Origin: an uncultured Acetatifactor sp.
Lineage (GTDB): Bacteria > Bacillota > Clostridia > Lachnospirales > Lachnospiraceae
Assembly: GCA_910585665.1 (NCBI GenBank)
Contig: CAJUFI010000025.1
Span: forward strand, 6,502 to 55,917
DNA: 49,416 bases
Reading direction: 5' to 3'
Shown here: positions 24,395 to 31,502 of the stretch, piece after piece
Layout: each line of letters starts with the position of its first letter
Position numbering within the stretch: the stretch's first letter is position 1
Made by a program: the position numbers and the translations under genes
Notes under the pieces: model-generated
The model's input: the letters and a program-made list of their open reading frames with translations, nothing else
Told to the model about the DNA's origin: nothing
Databases searched by the model: none

Positions 24395-25060
24395 ATGACA
24401 ATAGAAGAAATGCTGGGTAAAGTAGACCATACACAGCTGAAAGCTTTCGCTACATGGGAGGATATCCGCAGACTCTGCGACGAGGCCATTGCCTGTCATA
24501 CGGCCAGCGTATGCGTCCCGCCGTCTTATGTGAAGCGGATTCACGATACTTACGGAGAGAGGATAAACATCTGCACAGTGGTGGGGTTCCCGCTGGGCTA
24601 CAGCGCCACGGAGGCCAAGCTGGCCGAGGTGCGGCAGGCGCTTTCGGAGGGCTGCAATGAAATCGACATGGTGGTCAATATCGGGGATGTGAAGAATGGA
24701 GATTTCGACAAGGTAGAGACGGAAATCCGTACTCTGAAGGAAGCCTGCGGGGAGCATACCCTGAAGGTCATCATAGAGACCTGCTACCTTACGGAAGAAG
24801 AGAAGATTGCCATGTGCAGGGCCGTCACAGGCGCGGGGGCGGATTACATCAAGACATCCACTGGCTTCGGCACAGGCGGGGCCACCAGAGAGGACGTGGA
24901 GCTTTTCCGAAAACATATCGGGCCGGATGTAAAAATCAAGGCCGCAGGAGGCGTGTCCACTTTGGCGGATCTGGAGATGTTCATCAATCTGGGGTGTGAC
25001 AGAATAGGCACCTCCAGGGCGGTTGGACTGTGCAGGGGGCAGGCTGTAGAAGGATATTGA
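24395..25060 (+). CDS. deoC: Deoxyribose-phosphate aldolase
   Basis: A 221-residue class I aldolase cleaving 2-deoxyribose-5-phosphate to acetaldehyde and glyceraldehyde-3-phosphate. Active-site residues are recognisable: Asp91 (EIDMVVNIG), Schiff-base Lys153 (YIKTSTGFGTGGAT) and Lys182 (IKAAGGV). The N-terminus MLGKVDHTQLK and CVPPSYV are typical. Preceded by TTGGAGGAATG. No deoxynucleoside genes are adjacent in this window. Confidence 0.96.
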   Translation: MTIEEMLGKVDHTQLKAFATWEDIRRLCDEAIACHTASVCVPPSYVKRIHDTYGERINICTVVGFPLGYSATEAKLAEVRQALSEGCNEIDMVVNIGDVKNGDFDKVETEIRTLKEACGEHTLKVIIETCYLTEEEKIAMCRAVTGAGADYIKTSTGFGTGGATREDVELFRKHIGPDVKIKAAGGVSTLADLEMFINLGCDRIGTSRAVGLCRGQAVEGY

Positions 25061-25102
25061 TAAAATTTCAATAGATAATCATGGATACAGGAGGATGGAA
25101 AA

Positions 25103-26923
25103 ATGGAGAATCAAGTGATTCAGAATCGTTTGCAGGCGCTCAGAGAAGCGATGAGGGCCGCGGGCATCGATTACTATATGATACCCACGGCGGACTTCCA
25201 CAATTCTGAGTATGTGAGCGATTACTTTAAGGTGAGGGAGTATTTCTGTAATTTTTCAGGATCCAACGGCACCCTGGTGATATGGCAGGAGGGCGCGGGC
25301 CTGTGGACGGACGGCAGATACTTTATCCAGGCGGAGAAGGAGCTGGAGGGTACCTCGGTCACCCTGTACCGCATGCGGGAGGAGGGCGTTCCGACAATCA
25401 CGGAATTCCTGGTGCAGAATATGAAGCAGGGCCAGACCCTGGGCTTTGACGGCAGGGTGATTCCTGCCCAGTCCGGAAAAGAGTATGAGAAAAAGTTCGC
25501 CGACAAGCAGATTTCCATCGTATATGACAAGGATCTGGCAGAGGGGATCTGGACGGACAGACCGGCCTTCCCGGCGGGGAAGGTGACCGTGCTGGACGAG
25601 CAGATCGCAGGAAAGAGTTTTGAAGAGAAGCGGGGCCAGATTCTGGAGAAGCTGGAGAAAGAGGGCGCGGACGCATTCCTCCTGACAAAGCTGGACGATC
25701 TGATGTGGCTCTTCAATATCAGGGGCTGCGACGTGGAGTGCAATCCCGTGGCCATGTCCTACGGATATCTGACGAAAGACCGCACAGTCCTGTTCATCCA
25801 GAAGAGCGCGCTGGACGAGGGGGTCACCGCTTATCTGGCCGCCAAGGGCATAGAGGTGGAAGAATACGGGGATGTAGTGGAATATCTGAAGGCCCTTTCC
25901 GGGGAGGGGAAGGTTCTGGTGGACGAGCGTCACTGCAGTTATGGCCTGTACAAGACGGTGGCGGAAAAGCAGACTCTGGTAGAGAAGAAGAACCCCACAG
26001 AGCTCCTGAAGGCCATCAAGAATCCCGTAGAGCTGGCCAATATGGAGAAGATGTACTTAAAGGACAGCCTGGCCCTGACGAAGTTCATCCACTGGCTGAA
26101 GAAGAACATCGGGAAGACGGAAATCACGGAGATCACCGCTGCGGACAAGCTGGAAGCTTTTCGCCGTGAGATACCGGAATTCCTGGGGCTGTCCTTCCCC
26201 ACCATCGGCGGCTATAAAGCCAACGCGGCCATGATGCATTACGAGGCTACCCCGGAGAGCCACGCGGTGCTTGCGCCGGAGGGGCTGTTCCTGGTGGATT
26301 CCGGCGGGCAGTATCTGGGCGCTACCACGGACGTGACCAGGACGATCGTGCTGGGACCCATCTCCGATGAAATCAAGATGCACTATACTGTGGTGGCGGC
26401 GGGCATGCTGCAGATGACCAATGCCAGATGGCTCCACGGATGCACCGGGCGGAATCTGGACATCCTGGCCAGACAGCCCGTCTGGAATATAGGGATGGAC
26501 TATAAATGCGGCACCGGGCACGGCGTGGGCTATATCCTGAATGTACATGAGGGCCCTCAGGGGCTGTCCTGGCAGTACGTGGAGGGACGTCCGGAGGCTG
26601 TGATTGAGGAAGGCATGGATGTCACCAATGAGCCGGGCATCTATGTGGAGGGCAGCCACGGCATCAGGATTGAGAACGTGATGGTGGCGAAGAACGATGT
26701 GAAGAACGAGTACGGCCAGTTCATGCACTTCGAGACCCTGACCTGGGTGCCGATCGACATGGAGGCCATCGACGAGAAGTATATGACCGAGACCCAGAGG
26801 GCTTTCCTGTACAAGTACCAGAGGGAAGTGTACGAGAAGCTGTCTCCTTACCTGGACGATGAGGAGAAGGCATGGCTGCTTAAGGAGACCAGGGCGGACG
26901 GGACGGTCATTTTGAAGAACTAG
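25103..26923 (+). CDS. Xaa-Pro aminopeptidase (aminopeptidase P family, M24)
   Basis: A 606-residue aminopeptidase that removes N-terminal residues before proline. Two creatinase-like N-terminal domains (about 1-300) precede the pita-bread metallopeptidase domain (about 310-545) and a C-terminal extension as in the long eukaryote-like APP forms. The five metal ligands are visible as Asp399, Asp410, His473, Glu510 and Glu524 (VDSGGQY, TDVTRT, GTGHGVGY, TNEPGIY, IRIENV). AGGAGGAT upstream. Probably cytosolic peptide turnover. Confidence 0.93.
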   Translation: MENQVIQNRLQALREAMRAAGIDYYMIPTADFHNSEYVSDYFKVREYFCNFSGSNGTLVIWQEGAGLWTDGRYFIQAEKELEGTSVTLYRMREEGVPTITEFLVQNMKQGQTLGFDGRVIPAQSGKEYEKKFADKQISIVYDKDLAEGIWTDRPAFPAGKVTVLDEQIAGKSFEEKRGQILEKLEKEGADAFLLTKLDDLMWLFNIRGCDVECNPVAMSYGYLTKDRTVLFIQKSALDEGVTAYLAAKGIEVEEYGDVVEYLKALSGEGKVLVDERHCSYGLYKTVAEKQTLVEKKNPTELLKAIKNPVELANMEKMYLKDSLALTKFIHWLKKNIGKTEITEITAADKLEAFRREIPEFLGLSFPTIGGYKANAAMMHYEATPESHAVLAPEGLFLVDSGGQYLGATTDVTRTIVLGPISDEIKMHYTVVAAGMLQMTNARWLHGCTGRNLDILARQPVWNIGMDYKCGTGHGVGYILNVHEGPQGLSWQYVEGRPEAVIEEGMDVTNEPGIYVEGSHGIRIENVMVAKNDVKNEYGQFMHFETLTWVPIDMEAIDEKYMTETQRAFLYKYQREVYEKLSPYLDDEEKAWLLKETRADGTVILKN

Positions 26924-26975
26924 GCTGTCCAGAGGAACGGTTTTATTAAAACGTTATAAAATATATTCAGCTTTC

Positions 26976-27004
26976 TTGACTTTTGAAACCAGTTTTGAGA
27001 TAAT
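26976..27004 (+). promoter_or_regulatory. SigmaA-type promoter of pckA
   Basis: TTGACT (26976-26981), 17-bp spacer, GATAAT (26999-27004), in AT-rich DNA. It gives pckA a leader of about 115 nt that includes the hairpin at 27015-27055. Confidence 0.8.
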
Positions 27005-27014
27005 AAAAACGATA

Positions 27015-27055
27015 GGGTGATTCCGCTTTCCGGAAATTCCGGAGAGGAATCGCCC
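27015..27055 (+). promoter_or_regulatory. Leader hairpin in the pckA 5' region
   Basis: GGGTGATTCC (27015-27024) pairs with GGAATCGCCC (27046-27055), ten pairs with one G-U. The inner part holds a TCCGGA repeat. No T-run follows, so it is not a simple terminator; it may stabilise or regulate the mRNA. No known riboswitch recognised. Confidence 0.55.
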
Positions 27056-27126
27056 CTGAAGAAACCGATTACCTTCCGGTTCCTGCCGGGAGAGTAGGAA
27101 ATACCATTTTAAGGAGGACGATACCA

Positions 27127-28824
27127 ATGTCAACAAAAGCGTATTACCCCATTTCTGAGATCGGGGCAGGCAAGCCCGGTTTCAGCAAGACACGTTCCAT
27201 CATCGAGGGCGCTTTCTACGGCAACAACGTAGTAAAGGTGAACACCCTGAAGGAAGCATATGAGATGGCCAAGAATTCTCCCGGAACCATCGTTACCGAT
27301 ATGCCGGTTTACCGTGCGGAAGAAATCGGCCTGGAGAGAGACGCGAAAGTTCTGCTGTTCAATGACGGCGCAGTGACCGGACGTTATGCTCAGGCGCGCC
27401 GCATCAAGGGCGAGCCCGGCGTGGACGAAGGGAAGCTTGACAAGGTGGTCATGGACGCTATCTACAAGACCCGCTTTAAGACTCTGTACCATGCGGAGTG
27501 CTATATCGGCCTGGATCCCGAGTTCATGGCAAAGGCTCATCTGCTGATTCCCGAAGGAGAGGAGAACCTCCTGTACAACTGGATGCTGAACTTCCAGTAC
27601 ATGTCCGACAAGTATGTGGCTATGTACAAGGAGTCCCAGCCCATCGGCGGCGGCAAGGAGCCGGATATCTATATTTTCTCCGATCCCCAGTGGGCGCCTA
27701 CACCCAGTCCTGATGTGGACTACAGCTGCCTGAGCGACGATCTGACTCTGTGCTACTTCGATACCAACCAGAACTGCGCGGCTATCCTGGGCATGAAGTA
27801 TTTTGGTGAGCACAAGAAGGGCACTCTGACCATGGCATGGGCTCTGGCCAACAGAAACGGCTACGCTTCCTGCCACGGCGGACAGAAGGAGTATCTGCTG
27901 GCTGACGGCAGCAAGTTCGTTGCCTCCGTATACGGCCTGTCCGGATCCGGCAAGTCCACCCTGACACACGCAAAGCACAATGGCAAGTATGAGATCAAGG
28001 TTCTCCATGACGATGCGTTCATCATCAACACCGATACCTGTGCATCCGTGGCCCTGGAGCCTACCTACTTCGATAAGACCGCTGACTATCCTACCGGCTG
28101 CCCGGACAACAAGTTCCTGCTGACCGCCCAGAACTGCTCCGCTACTCTGGACGAGGACGGCAAGGTTCAGCTGGTGACCGAGGACATCAGGAACGGCAAC
28201 GGCCGCGCCATCAAGTCCAAGCTGTGGAGCCCTAACCGCGTGGATAAGATTGACGCTCCCGTGAACGCAATCTTCTGGATTATGAAGGATCCTACCATCC
28301 CGCCTGTAGTGAAGCTGAAGGGCGCCGCGCTGGCATCCGTCATGGGCGCTACCCTGGCTACCAAGACATCCACCGCAGAGCGCGTGGCAGCAGGTACCGA
28401 TATGAACGCGCTTCGTATCGTTCCTTACGCTAACCCGTTCAGGACCTATCCTCTGGTAAATGACTATGAGAAGTTCAAGAAGCTGGTTGCCGAGAAGAAC
28501 GTTGACTGCTACATCATCAACACCGGCGACTTCATGGGCAAGAAGGTAAAGCCTGCAGATACCCTTGGCATCCTGGAGACCATCGTGGAGAAGAAAGCAA
28601 CCTTCAAGCAGTGGGGACCTTTCGAGGACATCGAGATCATGGATTGGGAAGGCTTTGCGCCTGACCTTAAGGACGGCGACTATATAAAGGCTCTGCAGAA
28701 CGCGATGCAGAACCGTGTGGACGCTGTGGAAGGCTTCGCTACCAAGAAGGAAGGCTACGACAAGCTGCCTGAGGAGGCTCTTGAGGCCCTTAAGAAGATT
28801 GTGAACGAGGCTGCAAGCCTGTAA
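27127..28824 (+). CDS. pckA: Phosphoenolpyruvate carboxykinase (ATP)
   Basis: A 565-residue enzyme interconverting oxaloacetate and PEP with ATP/ADP. The kinase P-loop GLSGSGKST is at residues 270-278; KVLHDDAFI supplies metal-binding Asp residues; IFSDPQWAPTP and YCHGGQ-like CHGGQKEYLL lie in the substrate region. It begins after a strong AAGGAGG site and has its own promoter and terminator. In fermenting anaerobes it often works toward oxaloacetate and ATP; here it could feed the oxaloacetate-handling OadA cluster. Codons are strongly biased toward a small set, suggesting high expression. Confidence 0.96.
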   Translation: MSTKAYYPISEIGAGKPGFSKTRSIIEGAFYGNNVVKVNTLKEAYEMAKNSPGTIVTDMPVYRAEEIGLERDAKVLLFNDGAVTGRYAQARRIKGEPGVDEGKLDKVVMDAIYKTRFKTLYHAECYIGLDPEFMAKAHLLIPEGEENLLYNWMLNFQYMSDKYVAMYKESQPIGGGKEPDIYIFSDPQWAPTPSPDVDYSCLSDDLTLCYFDTNQNCAAILGMKYFGEHKKGTLTMAWALANRNGYASCHGGQKEYLLADGSKFVASVYGLSGSGKSTLTHAKHNGKYEIKVLHDDAFIINTDTCASVALEPTYFDKTADYPTGCPDNKFLLTAQNCSATLDEDGKVQLVTEDIRNGNGRAIKSKLWSPNRVDKIDAPVNAIFWIMKDPTIPPVVKLKGAALASVMGATLATKTSTAERVAAGTDMNALRIVPYANPFRTYPLVNDYEKFKKLVAEKNVDCYIINTGDFMGKKVKPADTLGILETIVEKKATFKQWGPFEDIEIMDWEGFAPDLKDGDYIKALQNAMQNRVDAVEGFATKKEGYDKLPEEALEALKKIVNEAASL

Positions 28825-28855
28825 GAAGAACGGAACACTGAAATATTTTATGCGA

Positions 28856-28885
28856 AAAACCGGATGGGTAAAACCATCCGGTTTT
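28856..28885 (+). terminator. Rho-independent terminator after pckA
   Basis: A perfect 12-bp stem AAAACCGGATGG / CCATCCGGTTTT with a six-base loop. The A-rich and T-rich flanks make it potentially bidirectional. Confidence 0.92.
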
Positions 28886-28964
28886 GTATAACTGGCAGGG
28901 GTGAAAATATAGCGGGTGAAAGTCCTGCATGATGGAGGGAAAGAAAACCAGCCATCATAGTTGA

Positions 28965-29659
28965 CTTGTGAGTTAAAAGTTCTCAATAAAAGAATAACTC
29001 TTCCATATGGTTTTATGTTATCCTATTAGTTGCCAAACCAAAAAGTCCATCCGGTATTATTCCATTGACCTGCTGTGGGGGGCAGAGGCTCTATCAGGAG
29101 CTGCGTTTTGTGCTGGTGGAGATGGACGGCATCCAGAGCATCCTGGCAAGCACCAGCCTGGCATTGGAGCCCTTGGCCATCATCCGGCTCTACAGCTACC
29201 GTTTCCGGACCGAATGCTCTTTCCGGGAGCTGAAGCAGCAGACCGGGGCATTCTGCTACCGCTTCTGGTCAAAGCATATGCCAAGGCTGAGCTATTACCA
29301 GAAGAAGGGAGGGCCGACACCCCTGTAGCGTGTGGAAAGCGAAGAATCACGCAAAAAGGTTCTGGAAACCGTACGCGCCATTGAGATGCATATGGCACTG
29401 TCCTGTATCGCCATGGGAATCTTTCAGAGCCTTTCCATCTGTCTTATCAGGAAGGTCGGCTCCGGCCAGTTCCGTTACCAGAGGACGCCTTCTAAAGGAA
29501 GGGTGTCAGAAGCCGACATCATGTATTATTTACGGAAATATTTTTCCGCCCCAAAAGCCGGAATTACGCATAACACAAATAATTCAGGAGCGGCAGGAAG
29601 AACCAGATAATCAATGGGATTCTCTGGTTTCATAATGGTACAAACTTTCAACTCACAAG
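28965..29659 (+). mobile_element. Internally deleted insertion sequence with both terminal inverted repeats
   Basis: Left end CTTGTGAGTTAAAAGTT (28965-28981) and right end 29643-29659 are inverted repeats matching at 16 of 17 positions. Between them lies only the C-terminal part of a DDE transposase gene, broken by a frameshift and a stop. The whole is 695 bp, so most of the original element was lost by internal deletion. No clear target duplication is visible. Upstream, 28886-28964 holds a CATGATGG/CCATCAT inverted repeat but no gene. Confidence 0.8.
29007..29610 (+). pseudogene. Transposase remnant (DDE type, IS4-like superfamily)
   Basis: Translated pieces join as one transposase C-terminus: KKSIRYYSIDLLWG in one frame, then GQRLYQELRFVLVEMDGIQS, LYSYRFRTECSFRELKQQTG and CYRFWSKHMPRLSYYQKKG in a second frame. 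The frame changes at a run of six G (29077-29082). A TAG at 29326 interrupts, and the same frame continues with ESRKKVLETVRAIEMHMALS and FRYQRTPSKGRVSEADIMYYL. The YSYRFRTECSFRELK segment matches the Y-(2)-R-(3)-E-(6)-K signature of IS4-type transposases. The N-terminal part including the first Asp motifs is absent. Not functional. Confidence 0.8.
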
Positions 29660-29691
29660 AAATAATGGAGAAATAAAAATTTGAAAAATGC

Positions 29692-29719
29692 TTGAAAAAT
29701 GCAAGAAATCAGATATAAT
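29692..29719 (+). promoter_or_regulatory. Promoter of the AAA/DUF4143 ATPase gene
   Basis: TTGAAA (29692-29697), 16-bp spacer, TATAAT (29714-29719). It sits just outside the right end of the insertion remnant. Confidence 0.7.
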
Positions 29720-29730
29720 AATATCATATA

Positions 29731-29775
29731 TGAAAATAGCCGAAAAGATAAGTTGAATATTTTCGGCTATTTTCA
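29731..29775 (+). promoter_or_regulatory. Perfect 16-bp leader hairpin before the ATPase gene
   Basis: TGAAAATAGCCGAAAA (29731-29746) pairs perfectly with 29760-29775, with a 13-nt loop. It begins a few bases after the expected transcription start. Only short T-stretches within the 3' arm follow, so it may be an attenuator, an mRNA stabiliser or a protein site. The ribosome site TTGGAGGAT at 29794 is left free. Confidence 0.65.
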
Positions 29776-29807
29776 TACAGAGGCAAAGGCAGTTTGGAGG
29801 ATGAGAG

Positions 29808-31031
29808 ATGTATATTCAAAGGCATATGGAAAAAACAGTGGAGAAACTCTCAAAGATGTTCGGAGCCGTCCTGGTGGTCGGCCCGCGCCAGGTTGGAAAG
29901 ACGACCATGCTGCAAAGCATGACGGACCATGCGAAATATGTGACTCTCGACGACCCAATCCTATTGGCCAGCGCCATAGAGACCGGCACCACATTCTTCA
30001 AGGACAATCCGCCTCCGATTTTTCTTGACGAAGTCCAGAAAGCACCCAACCTGTTCCCTCAGATAAAGCTCATACTCGACAGGGAGAGGAAAAAGGGACA
30101 GTTCTTTCTGTGCGGCTCCCAGCAGTTCCAGATGATGAAGGATGTCAGCGAGTCTCTGGCAGGACGCCTTGGAATCGCTACGTTACAGGGGGTTTCCCTG
30201 CGCGAAAAATATGGCTGCGGCTTTCGGGATGCATTTGTCCCTACCGATGATTACCTGACGGCCCGTGGGGAGATGGTAAAGGACATTGCCTATTCCGATA
30301 TCTGGGAAAATATTTATTGGGGCAGCATGCCTGAGCTGCATGCAAACCCAGATTTTGACTGGCAGATGTTCTATGGCGCATATGTCAGGACATACATTGA
30401 GCGGGACGTGCGGGAACTGACCCAGGTAGGGGATGAAGTGAAATTCATGAAATTCATGGCTGTCATGGCGGCCAGGACAGGCCAGCTTCTGAACCTGAGC
30501 GCTGTCGCCGGGGACGTGGGAATCAGCCAGCCCACAGCTGACAGGTGGCTCTCTATCCTGACGGCATCGAATATTGTCTATCTTCTGAGGCCTTATTCCG
30601 GCAACCTGATAAAGCGCGCCGTGAAGACGCCGAAACTCTATTTCCTGGATACAGGGCTTGCGGCTTACCTGACAAAATGGAACACTGTGGAGGTGTTGAA
30701 AACCGGCGCCATGGCGGGAGCCTTTTTTGAGAATTTCGTTGTGTCAGAGATACTGAAAAGCTACTACAACCAAGGCGTACTCGACCCGCCGCTCTTTTTT
30801 TATCGGGATAAAGACCAGAAGGAGATTGACCTGCTGGTGTCGGAAGGAGATGTATTGTATCCCCTGGAAATCAAGAAGCATGCCGACCCGAAAGCCAGCG
30901 ACATCGCGAACTTTGATGTCCTGGACAGGATTCCGGGCATCCGCCGGGGGCCAGGAGGCGTGATCTGCATGTACGACCAGGTGGTGACGCTGAAAGGGCA
31001 GGACAGGGTAATCCCGGTGACGTATCTATAG
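29808..31031 (+). CDS. AAA family ATPase with DUF4143 domain
   Basis: A 407-residue P-loop ATPase. Walker A GPRQVGKTT is at residues 25-33 and PIFLDEVQKAPN is the Walker B (about 70-80); FFLCGSQQFQMM is the sensor region. The C-terminal half has YVRTYIERDVRELTQVGD, a short winged-helix-like piece (GISQPTADRWLSIL), and the DUF4143 core with FFENFVVSEILK, FYRDKDQKEIDLLV and PLEIKK. The latter resembles a PD-(D/E)xK nuclease-like fold (D-x-L...E-I-K). Such proteins are common, patchily distributed accessory genes of unknown function. The gene stands alone next to IS debris, in line with lateral gain. Confidence 0.9.
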   Translation: MYIQRHMEKTVEKLSKMFGAVLVVGPRQVGKTTMLQSMTDHAKYVTLDDPILLASAIETGTTFFKDNPPPIFLDEVQKAPNLFPQIKLILDRERKKGQFFLCGSQQFQMMKDVSESLAGRLGIATLQGVSLREKYGCGFRDAFVPTDDYLTARGEMVKDIAYSDIWENIYWGSMPELHANPDFDWQMFYGAYVRTYIERDVRELTQVGDEVKFMKFMAVMAARTGQLLNLSAVAGDVGISQPTADRWLSILTASNIVYLLRPYSGNLIKRAVKTPKLYFLDTGLAAYLTKWNTVEVLKTGAMAGAFFENFVVSEILKSYYNQGVLDPPLFFYRDKDQKEIDLLVSEGDVLYPLEIKKHADPKASDIANFDVLDRIPGIRRGPGGVICMYDQVVTLKGQDRVIPVTYL

Positions 31032-31175
31032 GCCAGGCTGCCGCGCAATCTGCCGGGAGAATGCGTTTCTGCCGCCGCGTTGGAGGAATGCGGCCTCTCT
31101 CATGAAATTAAAGCATAAGGCGGCTGGTTTTGCAGAAGTGTTTTACGGAATGTCTAATATTGGAAAAAAATACGG

Positions 31176-31204
31176 TTGTATTTTGCGCAGCTGTTTGGTA
31201 TAAT
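31176..31204 (+). promoter_or_regulatory. Promoter for the 6S-like RNA
   Basis: TTGTAT (31176-31181), 17-bp spacer, TATAAT (31199-31204). Transcription would begin about 31211. Confidence 0.65.
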
Positions 31205-31211
31205 AAGGGTA

Positions 31212-31398
31212 GCCTGAGATGTGCGACAACCTCTGCTTATTTTGAACCTACATTACTTTAAACGGGATTCCTACATTGCCAAGTGGCTGTCAAGCCCTCA
31301 CTGCCTTAAGAGCTTCTTAGGGGAGGATTGGAAGGGAAGGCAAAAGCTTTGGTTGCGGTTACCCACCTAGCATTGCTAGGAGTCAGAGAGCAGGGGGC
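31212..31398 (+). ncRNA. ssrS: Probable 6S RNA (SsrS)
   Basis: About 190 nt without a credible ORF, following its own consensus-like promoter. The stretch starting near TTGAACCTACATTACTTTAA and the later GGTTGCGGTTACCCACCTAG and CTAGCATTGCTAG hairpin resemble my recollection of clostridial 6S RNA. GCCTG near the 5' end and CAGGGGGC near the 3' end could close a long rod. 6S RNA binds RNA polymerase holoenzyme as a promoter mimic in stationary phase. Ends are approximate; transcription may continue to the terminator at 31429. I see no sign of tmRNA, SRP RNA, RNase P or T-box signatures. Confidence 0.6.
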
Positions 31399-31428
31399 GG
31401 CATTTTGGGCCATCCATTACAGAAGAGG

Positions 31429-31455
31429 AGAGCAGTCCTTGCGGGCTGCTCTTTT
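31429..31455 (+). terminator. Terminator after the 6S-like RNA
   Basis: A ten-pair stem AGAGCAGTCC / GGGCTGCTCT (one G-U) with a four-base loop TTGC, then TTTT. It separates the RNA from the SpoIID-like gene. Confidence 0.8.
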
Positions 31456-31502
31456 GAGCATGTGTAGCTGGGAAATATTGCCGATTGGTTAGGAGAAAAT
31501 TC

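Noticed and set aside
28886..28964. Group II intron-like GGGTGAAAGTCC sequence after pckA
   Set aside because: Only a short match by eye; no reverse transcriptase ORF and no domain V hairpin could be found.
27130..28986. Long antisense ORF of 618 codons opposite pckA
   Set aside because: It is produced by the strong codon bias of pckA on the other strand; the translation has no recognisable domain and pckA is certain.
31205..31500. T-box, tmRNA, SRP RNA or RNase P RNA
   Set aside because: Hallmark sequences of each (T-box bulge, tag ORF and CCA end, GGAAG-type SRP loop, GAGGAAAGTCC) are absent; 6S remains the best fit.
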